This document shows, in pieces, positions 1 to 8,616 of a stretch of 32,352 nt of DNA. Origin of the DNA: Pyrinomonadaceae bacterium (GTDB taxonomy: Bacteria > Acidobacteriota > Blastocatellia > Pyrinomonadales > Pyrinomonadaceae); contig JABDJV010000402.1 in assembly GCA_013003295.1 (NCBI GenBank), positions 1 through 32,352 on the forward strand, in the 5' to 3' direction. The position numbers were made by a program, and so were the translations under genes. Numbering within the stretch: position 1 is the first letter of the stretch; the number at the start of each line of letters is the position of its first letter. The notes under the pieces are model-generated. The model searched no databases. It was not told where the DNA came from and saw nothing but the letters and a program-made list of their open reading frames with translations.

Positions 1-533
1 GCCCTGGATACGGCGGCTCCTGCTTTCCAAAAGACACCCGGGCACTTACAACCGTCGCTGACAAATATGACATTGAAACACTAATCGTTGACGCCGTAGT
101 TGAAGCAAATGAGCGCCAACGAATGGCTATGGTTCCAAAGATCAAGGAACTCGTTCGTGATTTTCAGGGAAAACGAATCGGCGTTTTGGGGCTCTCGTTC
201 AAACCAGAAACCGATGATATGCGAGAGGCTCCGGCCATCGAAATAATTGAGGAATTGATCGCCCAAGGCGCTAGTGTCTGTGCATATGATCCAGTTGCAA
301 TGGACGAAGCCAAGAAGTCGCTCCCAAATATTGACTACGCGGAAAACGAATACGACGCGATTGAAGACGCCGATGTTCTTGTTATAATAACCGAGTGGAA
401 CCAGTTTAGGGCGCTGGACATGAACAAAGTCCGAAGCTTGTTGAAATCCCCAAAAATTGCTGACCTCCGCAACATATACGAACCCAAAGACATGAAGGAA
501 TTGGGCTTTGAATATGTTGGCGTCGGCAGATAA
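1..533 (+). CDS. ugd: UDP-glucose 6-dehydrogenase, C-terminal part (5' truncated by window edge)
   Basis: NAD-dependent enzyme that oxidises UDP-glucose to UDP-glucuronate for polysaccharide precursors in the cytoplasm. The reading frame is open from the window edge; codons fall in phase from base 3 and read PGYGGSCFPKDTRAL, the signature around the catalytic cysteine (codon at 21-23). Downstream comes the C-terminal UDP-binding domain with GVLGLSFKPETDDMREAPA and a Rossmann-like segment ending at a TAA at 531-533. An internal ATG at 123 is not the true start because the catalytic motif lies upstream of it. The next gene, a sugar-nucleotide epimerase, begins about 20 bases after the stop, so the two are likely cotranscribed. 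The KPETDDMR sequence favours UDP-glucose over the UDP-HexNAc dehydrogenase branch. Identity is secure; the N-terminus is not visible. Confidence 0.95.
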   Translation, partial: PGYGGSCFPKDTRALTTVADKYDIETLIVDAVVEANERQRMAMVPKIKELVRDFQGKRIGVLGLSFKPETDDMREAPAIEIIEELIAQGASVCAYDPVAMDEAKKSLPNIDYAENEYDAIEDADVLVIITEWNQFRALDMNKVRSLLKSPKIADLRNIYEPKDMKELGFEYVGVGR

Positions 534-552
534 TCCTTTTCAAATTGCAAAT

Positions 553-1509
553 ATGTCTCTAACTACAAAATGCCTCGTTACCGGGGGAGCCGGTTTCATC
601 GGATCTAACCTTGCTGATGAATTGATCAAGCAGGGAGCAAAAGTGTCGATAATTGATAATCTCGTGACCGGATTTAGGGAAAATCTAGAGGAAATACGGG
701 GCGATTTTGAGTTTATAGAAGGCGACATTAATGACGACGAAGCGCTCGCGCGAGCTCTGGAGGGCGTCGAAATTGTGTTTCATCAAGCAGCACTCCCGAG
801 TGTGCCGAGATCTGTCGAAAATCCCCAGGAGACACACGAGGCATGTGTTAATGGTACTTTCAAACTGCTGATCGCATCGAGAGACTCCGCAGTAAAGCGT
901 TTCGTCTACGCTGCGTCGAGTTCAGCATACGGCAACCAAGAAACGTTGCCAAAAGTGGAAACAATGTGTGCCGAACCTTTGTCTCCTTATGCTGCGGCAA
1001 AATTGATGGGTGAGCACTATTGTGCGGTTTTCCATGAAGTTTACGGTTTGGAAACCTTGTCTCTGCGATATTTCAACGTATTTGGTCCCAGACAAAACCC
1101 CTCATCTTTCTACTCCGGAGTAATTTCCCGTTTCATAGACGCACTAATGAGTGATCAAACGCCGGTTATTTATGGTGACGGAGAGCAATCCCGCGATTTT
1201 ACATATATTGCCAACGTTGTTGATGCAAATCTGAAAGCGGCCCAAACCGATCGAGGATTTGGCAAGGTTATGAACACTGCCAATGGAGAGCGGATCACCT
1301 TGAACGAACTCCTGGAGGTTCTTAAAGATTTGACCGGGAAGCACGACGTTACGCCTGATCACCAGGAAGAAAGGGCGGGAGATGTTAAGCACTCTCAGGC
1401 TGACAACAGCGCAGCCGTTGAGTACTACGGCTACGAAAAGCTTGTTGGATTAGAAGAGGGGCTAAAGAGGACGGTCGACTGGTGGAAACAAAGCCGTTTC
1501 GCGAAATAG
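553..1509 (+). CDS. SDR-family UDP-sugar 4-epimerase (UDP-GlcNAc/UDP-Glc type)
   Basis: Extended short-chain dehydrogenase that interconverts C4 epimers of a UDP-sugar. From the ATG at 553 the protein is 318 residues. GGAGFIG (residues 11-17) is the NAD-binding glycine motif, ASSSAYG (121-127) holds the catalytic Ser region and Y146/K150 form the YxxxK pair. The RYFNVFGPRQNP and SRDFTYI segments resemble WbpP/TviC-type UDP-N-acetylglucosamine 4-epimerases. TTG at 508 and ATG at 514 are in frame but would put extra residues before the Rossmann strand and overlap ugd; the 553 start places the glycine motif where the family has it, although no clear Shine-Dalgarno is seen there. It follows ugd directly, suggesting shared supply of exopolysaccharide or O-antigen precursors. 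UDP-glucose or UDP-glucuronate 4-epimerase activity remains possible. Confidence 0.88.
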   Translation: MSLTTKCLVTGGAGFIGSNLADELIKQGAKVSIIDNLVTGFRENLEEIRGDFEFIEGDINDDEALARALEGVEIVFHQAALPSVPRSVENPQETHEACVNGTFKLLIASRDSAVKRFVYAASSSAYGNQETLPKVETMCAEPLSPYAAAKLMGEHYCAVFHEVYGLETLSLRYFNVFGPRQNPSSFYSGVISRFIDALMSDQTPVIYGDGEQSRDFTYIANVVDANLKAAQTDRGFGKVMNTANGERITLNELLEVLKDLTGKHDVTPDHQEERAGDVKHSQADNSAAVEYYGYEKLVGLEEGLKRTVDWWKQSRFAK

Positions 1510-1534
1510 TCTCTGGTGCAAGGAAATGATGAAG

Positions 1535-1566
1535 AAGAGGATAGGCAAAATTGCCTATCCTCTTTT
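1535..1566 (+). terminator. Rho-independent terminator after the ugd-epimerase operon
   Basis: A perfect 12-bp stem (1535-1546 with 1553-1564) around a 6-base AAAATT loop is followed by a T-rich stretch including TTTT and TTTTT. It lies between the epimerase stop and the stop of the convergent M28 peptidase gene, so it may also limit read-through from the other side. Confidence 0.88.
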
Positions 1567-1586
1567 CATTTTTGGAAATTAAACGA

Positions 1587-3242
1587 TTATCGACCTCTTG
1601 GAGCAGGAGCCCTGGGCATTTCGGTCTTAGAAAAGCGCGGCAAGAGTTCATCTCTCATCGCAAGTTCATAAACCCCCGCAGCTACCAACGCCGCGGTCGC
1701 CTTTACATCATCCTCAACGATCCTTTCATACGTGTCCAGATTCGTATGCCAAGTCGTTGTGAAGTACTCGATGGGATCCTGAAGAGCGCCAATTCCGGGC
1801 AGGCCGGCTTGATTGAACGACGTGTGATCCGATCCGCCAAGCCTTCGGCTCGTGGTATTATTAGCGCCTTCAAAACGAACATCCTTAAAAGGTCCGGCGA
1901 GCGCATCGTTAAGAATTTTGCCGGCAGCATCTGGTCCGAAAACACTCCAGCCGCGAACCATTCCCGTTCCCGAATCGACGTTAAAATACCCGCCAAACTT
2001 CTTATACGCCGGTTTTGGGTTTTCTGCCGTTCCAAAATGCTTGGCAACATAAGCCCGGGAACCGAGCAAACCCTGCTCTTCACCTGACCATAGCGCAATA
2101 CGGATAGTTCGCTTCGGCTTAACACCGATGGCTTTTAGGATCCTTCCGGCTTCCATCATGATCGCACAGCCGATCCCATTGTCAGTCGCTCCTGTCGCAG
2201 AATGCCACGAGTCAAGATGGCCACCCATCATGATTACTTCATCCTTCGTCTTTCCGCGTCCTGCGATTTCACCAATAGTGTTGTAGGAAGTGGCGCCTTT
2301 CGGGTAATACGTGTTCTTGATATAAAATTCAAGCTTTACGTTGTGACCGCCTTTTAGGAGTCTCCAGACACGTCCATAGTCTTCATTCCTCATCACAACT
2401 GTCGGCGGAGTTGTCGCCGGATCCGCCCTTCGATTACCAAACGCACGAATCGTACCGTGACGCATTCTGGAATCATTGATTCTTACGGCAGGTTTATTTT
2501 GACTTAAAAACTGATTCATTCGAACGAAAATCTGTCTGCCGCTCAAAGTAGCAACCTCCGGCTTTGGACATTTTGGGCGATTATTTGCAGGCGGGGTCGG
2601 GCGACGGCGCGGACCACCGCGGCGTCTCGCGGCTATTACTTCATCCGAAAGGCGTTTCGCCGGAGGATTGAAATTTACCCCCAGGCTTCGGGGACTGCCG
2701 GCCAAAACGATTCCTCCCCGAACTTTTCCGGCGATCGAAGCAAGATAAGCATCGAGTTCGGCTCTGGTTGGCGATCTCAAACACTTTGGATTATCCCCGT
2801 TCTGAATTCGCGGAGTATCCAAGGCGACCGCTTCCGCCGTCACTATCCCATTAGTCCCTGGAGTCCATGCTAAAACCTCAAAATCAAGCACGTCATTCAT
2901 CGGAGAGACGATCGAGCCGATTGCACGCTGATTTGCCCAACCAGGTGAACCAAAATCCCAAGGCTCCATTTCGACCCGGTCAAATCCCCATTCCTTCATC
3001 TGTTTCATCGACCATTTTCCTGCAGCTTCAAGATTTGGCGAGCCCGTAAGCCTTGGTCCGTAAACATCCGTATACATATGCAGTGTGTTCATGATCTGCG
3101 AGTTTTCCATTGCCTCTTTGCGGATCTTCGCGACTACCGCGGGAGTTAGCGCCGAGCTCTTTTTTGCAAACACGGCCGGGGCAGTTTGCAGAAGCATTGC
3201 AAAAACAAATAGCAATACTGAAATTCTTTTGAATTTAGTCAT
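1587..3242 (-). CDS. Secreted M28-family zinc aminopeptidase (carboxypeptidase Q-like)
   Basis: Di-zinc exopeptidase predicted to act outside the cytoplasm. The 551-residue protein starts with a Lys/Arg n-region and hydrophobic stretch ending in AVFA (about residue 26), a typical signal peptide. The M28 catalytic core is at residues 335-505: H342 and D344 (GGHLDSW), D354 (ATDNG), E388/E389 (WSGEEQG), D423 (NVDSG) and H499 (WHTNLDT) match the expected ligands and catalytic acid. Residues 100-310 probably hold the inserted PA-like region, interrupted by an Arg/Pro-rich low-complexity stretch (about 203-228). AAAGGA precedes the ATG. It is 33 bases downstream of mtnA on the same strand and is probably cotranscribed. 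Peptide substrate is unknown. All metal residues appear present, so it should be active. Confidence 0.9.
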   Translation of the reverse strand: MTKFKRISVLLFVFAMLLQTAPAVFAKKSSALTPAVVAKIRKEAMENSQIMNTLHMYTDVYGPRLTGSPNLEAAGKWSMKQMKEWGFDRVEMEPWDFGSPGWANQRAIGSIVSPMNDVLDFEVLAWTPGTNGIVTAEAVALDTPRIQNGDNPKCLRSPTRAELDAYLASIAGKVRGGIVLAGSPRSLGVNFNPPAKRLSDEVIAARRRGGPRRRPTPPANNRPKCPKPEVATLSGRQIFVRMNQFLSQNKPAVRINDSRMRHGTIRAFGNRRADPATTPPTVVMRNEDYGRVWRLLKGGHNVKLEFYIKNTYYPKGATSYNTIGEIAGRGKTKDEVIMMGGHLDSWHSATGATDNGIGCAIMMEAGRILKAIGVKPKRTIRIALWSGEEQGLLGSRAYVAKHFGTAENPKPAYKKFGGYFNVDSGTGMVRGWSVFGPDAAGKILNDALAGPFKDVRFEGANNTTSRRLGGSDHTSFNQAGLPGIGALQDPIEYFTTTWHTNLDTYERIVEDDVKATAALVAAGVYELAMRDELLPRFSKTEMPRAPAPRGR

Positions 3243-3275
3243 AATTTTTCCTTTTAAATTTTTATAATGGTTTTA

Positions 3276-4328
3276 TTAACCGTCTTCTCTCATCTTACGC
3301 AGACTTTCGATATAAGGTTTCCGCGCTACGCCTTTTTCTGTGATGATCGCATCGACCATTTCATTTGGCGTGACATCAAAGGCATAATTGCCAACCTCGA
3401 TTCCTTCGGGAGCTAGCTGAATGTCCTGAACGTGTGTAACTTCCCTAGTATCCCGTTCCTCGATTGGTATGTCATCACCGCTCGCACTGTCAAAGTCAAT
3501 GGTCGACATCGGTGCTGCAACATAGAAAGGAATCCCATGTTCTTTTGCAAGAACGGCAACCATATATGTACCGATCTTATTCGCCACATCGCCGTTTGCC
3601 GCGATCCGGTCAGACCCGACCACTACCGCCTGGATCATTCCCTTTTTCATAATATGGCCGCTTTGATTGTCGGTGATCAGCGTAACCGGGATCTTATCCT
3701 GAAGTAATTCCCAGGCAGTCAAACGGGCTCCCTGCAGATATGGACGGGTTTCATCAGCAAAAACCATTACGCTTTTTCCCTGATCAACTGCACCGCGGAC
3801 AACGCCAAGGGCCGTTCCCCATACGCCGCCCGTAGCCAATGCTCCGGCATTGCAATGGGTTAGAACATTCGAATCATTTTCGAGCAGCTCCCCTCCAAAT
3901 CGAGCGATCAAACGCTGCGACTCGATATCTTCTTCATGAATCGCTTTTGAATCATCGATCAGAATCTGTTTTATCTCGCTTACCGACTTTCCATCATCCT
4001 TAGCTTTTTGAAAAGTTCTCTTCATCCGGTCGATCGCCCAAAAAAGATTTATTGCGGTCGGCCGGGTTTTCGAAAGAACGTCGCAGACGTAGTCAAGCTC
4101 CTCTTCGAGATCGTCGACACTCATACCGACAAAATTCTTTGCGCCCAAAGCAATCCCGTACGCACAAGAAACGCCGATCGCCGGAGCTCCGCGAACAACC
4201 ATGTCGCGGATTCCATCGGCAACGTCATTAAAAGTTTTCAGCTTCAACCATTTTTCTTCAGTCGGGAGAAGCCTTTGATCCAGCATTTCTACACATTCTT
4301 CTGTCCATCTGACAGGTATAATTCCCAT
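3276..4328 (-). CDS. mtnA: Methylthioribose-1-phosphate isomerase
   Basis: Converts 5-methylthioribose-1-phosphate to methylthioribulose-1-phosphate in the methionine salvage pathway (cytoplasm). The 350-residue protein is full length for the family. The eIF2B-alpha-like fold signatures are visible: RGAPAIG (46-52), the catalytic cysteine C159 in THCNAGALATGG, and the catalytic aspartate D240 in GSDRIAANGD, positions almost identical to those of characterised bacterial MtnA. A purine-rich AAAGGGAAAA sits upstream of the ATG at 4328. It precedes the M28 peptidase gene by 33 bases. No other methionine salvage gene is in the window, so the rest of the pathway must lie elsewhere. The eIF2B family also contains ribose-1,5-bisphosphate isomerases, but the motif spacing favours MtnA. 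Confidence 0.93.
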   Translation of the reverse strand: MGIIPVRWTEECVEMLDQRLLPTEEKWLKLKTFNDVADGIRDMVVRGAPAIGVSCAYGIALGAKNFVGMSVDDLEEELDYVCDVLSKTRPTAINLFWAIDRMKRTFQKAKDDGKSVSEIKQILIDDSKAIHEEDIESQRLIARFGGELLENDSNVLTHCNAGALATGGVWGTALGVVRGAVDQGKSVMVFADETRPYLQGARLTAWELLQDKIPVTLITDNQSGHIMKKGMIQAVVVGSDRIAANGDVANKIGTYMVAVLAKEHGIPFYVAAPMSTIDFDSASGDDIPIEERDTREVTHVQDIQLAPEGIEVGNYAFDVTPNEMVDAIITEKGVARKPYIESLRKMREDG

Positions 4329-4510
4329 TTATATATGTTTTCCCTTTTTAATTTAGATTTTCGATTGCGGTAAAATAATACCCCAAATTATTTTCAAAAT
4401 GTAATTCGCAAAACTATTTTTGTGTGCTTGCTAAACCGAATCACTATTGTCGTCAGAGAAAAATATCAGATAACATTTATTAGCGAAGCAAGTTCGCCGA
4501 AAAAGGCTGA

Positions 4511-4612
4511 TGCGTAATGATCGTTCTCGAAAAAGGTTCAAGCTTGAACTTTACCTACCCGCGCCCGACGGCCGGGACAACAACTTCAGGAAATATGTCA
4601 TAGGCCAGTAAA
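4511..4612 (+). CDS. Possible 33-residue ORF or gene remnant
   Basis: A short frame, ATG at 4511 to TAA at 4610-4612, begins MRNDRSRKRFKLELY and continues LPAPDGRDNNFRKYV. It lies in the 295-base gap between the divergent mtnA and macro-domain genes. The residues look protein-like (basic start, then an amphipathic beta-strand-like stretch) and could be the broken start of a longer protein. There is no convincing Shine-Dalgarno. The remainder of the gap (4329-4510) shows only AT-rich sequence that probably carries the divergent promoters. Low confidence that it is expressed. Confidence 0.2.
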
Positions 4613-4623
4613 TCAATTCACTG

Positions 4624-5166
4624 ATGGAAATTCTAATTGAAAACACGCGGATAATTGCGAAAGTGGGCGATCTCGTCAAAGAAACGACCGATGCTATTGT
4701 AAACGCGGCCAACCATACTTTGCTCGGAGGCGGAGGCGTGGATGGAGCGATTCACTCCGCTGGAGGAACGGAGATCTTAAGGGAATGTAAGGCAATTCGC
4801 AAGACCGATTTCCCGGACGGCCTGCCGACGGGAAAGGCAGTGATCACTTCGGGCGCTGATCTTCCGGCCAGATTCGTCATTCACACTGTCGGCCCGATTT
4901 TCGGTGCAGAAAGTAATAATGAAGCCAAACTTTTAACCGACTGTTACAGGAATTCTTTGGAATTGGCAGTATCGAAAAACCTACGGTCGATAGCCTTCCC
5001 ATCGATCTCGACCGGAGCGTTTTATTTTCCAAAGGATTTGGCCGCACAGATATCATCCCAGGCGATAACCGCCTTTTTAAGGACGAATGAAAACCTCGAA
5101 TCGATTAACCTAGTATTTTTTTCAGATACTGATCTGCGTACATTCGAGAAGCATCAGGCGTTTTAG
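4624..5166 (+). CDS. Macro-domain protein (O-acetyl-ADP-ribose deacetylase-like)
   Basis: A stand-alone macro domain of 180 residues, predicted to bind ADP-ribose and possibly remove acetyl or ADP-ribosyl groups from it. Motifs in order: VGDLVKETTDAIVNAAN (14-30, adenine/ribose pocket and the key Asn30), GGGGVDGAIHSAGG (35-48, phosphate loop with the conserved GVD-AIH), HTVGPIFG (87-94) and PSISTGAFYFP (126-136, second phosphate loop). This arrangement matches the YmdB/MacroD class, where the Asn and Asp support hydrolysis. It is followed 130 bases later by alpha-glucan phosphorylase with no clear terminator between. No ADP-ribosyltransferase partner is adjacent, so it is probably a general metabolite-clearing enzyme rather than a toxin-antitoxin member. 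Confidence 0.92.
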   Translation: MEILIENTRIIAKVGDLVKETTDAIVNAANHTLLGGGGVDGAIHSAGGTEILRECKAIRKTDFPDGLPTGKAVITSGADLPARFVIHTVGPIFGAESNNEAKLLTDCYRNSLELAVSKNLRSIAFPSISTGAFYFPKDLAAQISSQAITAFLRTNENLESINLVFFSDTDLRTFEKHQAF

Positions 5167-5295
5167 AATCGTTCCGGCTTTGGCTATTTGTAGATTTTAG
5201 CTTATATTTATAAATTAATTTCTTAGGCTCTGGAATTGCAGAAGCCCCCCTAGTCTACCGCACTCTAGCAACGGGCCAAAAATAATAATAAAACG

Positions 5296-7500
5296 ATGGA
5301 AATTTCAGGCGAAGCCATAACCGATATGCAACAAGCCGTTAGTTTACAGACTGAAGAGCGCTATAAAGAGGATTTTTATTTTTCGAAAACGATTCCTCAA
5401 AACCTTAGGTTTTTGGAAGACCTTTCCTGGAACTTTTATTGGTCGTGGAATAAGGGGGGGAGCGAGCTTTTTCGCGATCTGGATTCGCAGCTTTGGGAGA
5501 AGTGTGAACAAAACCCTCGGCGAATGCTCAAGGAAATCAGTGAGTTGCGTCTGTGGCAAAAAGCCAATGAAAGTGAATACGTTGCCAGGCTCGACCAATT
5601 TGAAGCTAATTTCAATAAATACATCCGAAAAAAAATCGAAGGTTTTGGTACCATTACCGCTGAAAAGCCGGCTGCCTATTTTTGCGCAGAATATGGTGTT
5701 CATAATTCCCTCCCGATCTATTCAGGCGGTTTAGGAATACTTGCAGGAGATCACCTAAAATCTGCCAGCGACATGAACGTACCGCTGGTCGCGGTTGGAT
5801 TGATGTACCGATTTGGCTACTTCAGGCAGAAGATCAGGCATGATGGCTATCAACAGGAAAAATATGTTGATTCCTTTGACAATGAATTGGCCCTGACGCC
5901 TGTGTTAGATGAAAATGGCGAACGGGTCAAAATAATGATACACATGCGCCGGCGTGAAGTTTACGCCCAGGCGTGGCTCGCGCGCATCGGCAGAATCTCG
6001 CTCTACCTTCTTGATACAAATATCGATCAGAACGATGAGATCGATCGATTTATTACCGGACATTTATACGGCGGCGATTCCGAAACCCGTGTTGTTCAGG
6101 AAAAAATTCTCGGTATCGGCGGCGTCCGGCTGCTCAGAAAACTAAATATCGATCCGTCCGTATATCATTTGAACGAAGGGCATTCTGCATTCCTTACGCT
6201 CGAGCTCGCAAGAGAAACACTTGAATCCGACAAATCGTTGAGCTTTGCCGAAGCGGCTTCCCACGTTCGTGAAAAGTGTGTATTCACAACACATACGCCG
6301 GTTGCAGCAGGAAATGACTCATTTTCACCGAAACTTATCGAAGATTGCTTTGATGAAAAATTCCTTAGCGCTTTGAAGCTTGAAAAAGAAGAGCTTTTCG
6401 CGCTCGGACGCTCAAAACCGCAAGATACGGAAGAGTGGTTTGGGATGACACCGCTGGCTATACGTCTTACACGCTCGGCAAACGGCGTCAGCAAGAAACA
6501 CGGCGAAGTATCAAGGAATCTTTGGCTAAAAATGTTTGAAAAGGACATAAAGGCGGAAGAAGTTCCGATAACTCATATTACCAACGGCGTTCACCCCTTA
6601 ACTTGGATCGCACCTGCTTTCAAAACATTATACGAGAAGCACATAGGCTCCCGTTGGACCGAACTTTTGCGGGATCAAGGCGCCTGGAGCAAGGCGATAG
6701 AAAGGCTTCCCGATAGTGAGGTTTGGGAATCACATCAGCTTTTGAAACAGCTTTTGATCTCGTTCATACGGGAGCGAACATTTGCGAAGAACACCGGTAA
6801 ACAAGACACGATAAATGAGCGTGAAAATACCGCGCGGCTATTTGACAAGGATGTCTTAACGATCGGGTTTGCACGCCGCGTGGCCGCTTATAAACGCTGG
6901 AACCTACTGATGGCTGATCTTGTGCGCCTGCTCAAATTGGTTGACGATGCCGATCGGCCGGTTCAATTCGTTTTCGCAGGGAAAGCCCATCCGCAGGATA
7001 AAAAGGCCAAGAGGATTCTTCAAAACCTGGTTAGCATTAATCATGAATCAAATTGGCAAAAACGTGCGGTTTTTATTGAAGACTATGATCAGGAGGTTGC
7101 GCGATATCTCGTTCAAGGGGTCGATGTCTGGATGAATGTTCCGCGCCGTCCGCTTGAGGCTTCAGGCACAAGCGGTCAAAAAGTTGCCATGAATGGCGGA
7201 TTGAATTTCAGCGTTCTCGATGGCTGGTGGATCGAGGGGTTCAATGGCGAAAACGGCTTTTCGATCGGAGAGTTGAGCGCGAGCGAAGAAAAACTGGATG
7301 AGGCGATTCATGACGCGAATGACGCCGAATCACTATATTCAGTACTTGAAAACGAAATAGTGCCTGCCTATTACGAGACAAATGAAAACGGCCTGCCGAT
7401 TGGGTGGATAAAAAAAATGAAGAATTCCCTTGCTACTCTCACTCCGCAGTTTAGCAGTGATAGAATGGTTCAAGACTATATTGACCAAATCTATCTATAG
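5296..7500 (+). CDS. glgP: Alpha-glucan phosphorylase (GT35, short bacterial type)
   Basis: PLP-dependent enzyme releasing glucose-1-phosphate from glycogen or maltodextrin in the cytoplasm. The 734-residue length fits the short family with an N-terminal DUF3417-type domain (roughly 30-125) rather than the ~800-residue glycogen phosphorylases. Visible motifs: AAYFCAEYGVHNSLPIYSGG and the following GDHLKSASD near the start of the catalytic fold, HLNEGHSAF, THTPVAAGND, THITNGVH and the C-terminal PRRPLEASGTSGQKVAMNGG, in which K629 is the expected Schiff-base lysine for PLP. The motif has Gln instead of the usual Met before that Lys. The start at 5296 lacks a clear Shine-Dalgarno; an ATG at 5326 is an alternative. 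No other glycogen gene is adjacent. Confidence 0.93.
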   Translation: MEISGEAITDMQQAVSLQTEERYKEDFYFSKTIPQNLRFLEDLSWNFYWSWNKGGSELFRDLDSQLWEKCEQNPRRMLKEISELRLWQKANESEYVARLDQFEANFNKYIRKKIEGFGTITAEKPAAYFCAEYGVHNSLPIYSGGLGILAGDHLKSASDMNVPLVAVGLMYRFGYFRQKIRHDGYQQEKYVDSFDNELALTPVLDENGERVKIMIHMRRREVYAQAWLARIGRISLYLLDTNIDQNDEIDRFITGHLYGGDSETRVVQEKILGIGGVRLLRKLNIDPSVYHLNEGHSAFLTLELARETLESDKSLSFAEAASHVREKCVFTTHTPVAAGNDSFSPKLIEDCFDEKFLSALKLEKEELFALGRSKPQDTEEWFGMTPLAIRLTRSANGVSKKHGEVSRNLWLKMFEKDIKAEEVPITHITNGVHPLTWIAPAFKTLYEKHIGSRWTELLRDQGAWSKAIERLPDSEVWESHQLLKQLLISFIRERTFAKNTGKQDTINERENTARLFDKDVLTIGFARRVAAYKRWNLLMADLVRLLKLVDDADRPVQFVFAGKAHPQDKKAKRILQNLVSINHESNWQKRAVFIEDYDQEVARYLVQGVDVWMNVPRRPLEASGTSGQKVAMNGGLNFSVLDGWWIEGFNGENGFSIGELSASEEKLDEAIHDANDAESLYSVLENEIVPAYYETNENGLPIGWIKKMKNSLATLTPQFSSDRMVQDYIDQIYL

Positions 7501-7536
7501 TCTTCCCAAATCAAATACAATTTCATAGAGGTCCAT

Positions 7537-8259
7537 ATGTCCGCAGAGATCGAATTCAAGACAGGTGTTATAAAACCGTACGAATGTATGAAAGAAGGTT
7601 GGGAATTGATCAAACCTCAATTCTGGCTGATCTTCGGGATAACATTCGTCGGCATTCTCATCGCGAGTTTCGTCCCATTCGGAATCGCTTTGGGTGCGAT
7701 GTTTTGTGGAATTTATATACCGATCTTTAAGTTGATGGAGGGAGAGGAGGCAAAGTTTGAAGACCTATTTCAAGGTTTCAGCTATTTTGTGCCCGGATTG
7801 GTAGCGACGCTGGTATTGATAATCCCGGCATTCATTTTGACGGTTATTTCATATATACCTTTGATAATATTTCAGATCAGATTGGCGCAAAATCCGAATC
7901 CCGATCCAAATGAGCTGTTTGTTTTCTTCGCGTTCGTATTGGTCGATATGATAGTGATCTGGCTCGTTTTGGGCTGCATTCACGCTTTTCTATTTTTCGC
8001 CTACCCACTGATCGTTGAACATAAGCTCGGCGGCTGGGAGGCTTTTAAGCTTAGTGCGAAAGCAGTTTGGAAAAACCTCAGTGGCGTAGTTGGGTTTATA
8101 ACGCTTGAGATCGTGCTCGGGATACTCGGCTATCTCGCGTGCATGATCGGAGTTTACTTTACTCTGCCCGTGATGTTTGCAGGTGCGCTTGTTGCTTACA
8201 GGAAAGTATTTCCTGAAGCCGGAGATTCGGATTTCGCCGCGCCGTCAAATGCATATTAA
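7537..8259 (+). CDS. Multipass integral membrane protein, function unknown
   Basis: A 240-residue hydrophobic protein with a short soluble N-terminus, then about five to six predicted membrane segments (approximately residues 28-62, 86-115, 127-158, 177-205 and 205-225) and a short acidic tail. Loops carry a GWEAFKLSAKAVWKN segment, which resembles the amphipathic interfacial helices found in the DUF975/glycerophosphodiester-phosphodiesterase membrane-domain superfamily. I do not recognise a specific function. AGAGG lies six bases before the ATG. The YtxJ gene begins 15 bases after its stop, so it probably belongs to the following small operon. Confidence 0.75.
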   Translation: MSAEIEFKTGVIKPYECMKEGWELIKPQFWLIFGITFVGILIASFVPFGIALGAMFCGIYIPIFKLMEGEEAKFEDLFQGFSYFVPGLVATLVLIIPAFILTVISYIPLIIFQIRLAQNPNPDPNELFVFFAFVLVDMIVIWLVLGCIHAFLFFAYPLIVEHKLGGWEAFKLSAKAVWKNLSGVVGFITLEIVLGILGYLACMIGVYFTLPVMFAGALVAYRKVFPEAGDSDFAAPSNAY

Positions 8260-8274
8260 GCAGCAAAAACGATT

Positions 8275-8616
8275 ATGAAAGCTCAATTCAAAGAATTCTA
8301 CGAAGTCGAAAAACTCGAAGAACTTTTCAAGGCCTCTCACAATAAGCCGGTCGTATTTTTTAAACACAGTATGACTTGCCCGATAAGCAAAAACGTTCTC
8401 AGAGAAATTGCGGAGGTCGATTCGGAGATTTGGCTGATGGTCGTCCAGGACGCCCGAAAGGTATCTAATGCGTTTGCGGAAAAGACCGGTATCAAGCATG
8501 AGTCGCCCCAGACCGTTGTAATCAAGGACGGAAAGCCGATATACAATGCTTCTCATTATGATGCGACAGCATCCGATGTAGAATCAGTAATATCAGAGTT
8601 CGAGGCGGTCAAATGA
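8275..8616 (+). CDS. ytxJ: YtxJ-like monothiol bacilliredoxin
   Basis: A small thioredoxin-fold protein (113 residues) of the YtxJ/BrxC type, which in Firmicutes removes bacillithiol from S-bacillithiolated proteins. The active-site motif is TCPIS with a single cysteine at C35, preceded by KPVVFFKHSM. The C-terminal half contains HESPQTVVIKDGKPIY, including the cis-Pro region of the thioredoxin fold. Its stop codon overlaps the start of the next gene by four bases (ATGA), indicating translational coupling with the DUF971 gene. Presence of this family implies that the organism makes bacillithiol or a related thiol, but no biosynthesis gene is in the window. Confidence 0.88.
   Translation: MKAQFKEFYEVEKLEELFKASHNKPVVFFKHSMTCPISKNVLREIAEVDSEIWLMVVQDARKVSNAFAEKTGIKHESPQTVVIKDGKPIYNASHYDATASDVESVISEFEAVK

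Noticed and set aside
508-552. Upstream TTG/ATG starts for the epimerase
   Set aside because: They would overlap ugd and push the Rossmann GGAGFIG motif about 15 residues further from the N-terminus than is normal.
1551-2087. 178-codon plus-strand frame opposite the M28 peptidase
   Set aside because: It is antisense to a gene with full catalytic motifs, and its translation has no recognisable domain and an odd Arg/Ser-rich composition.
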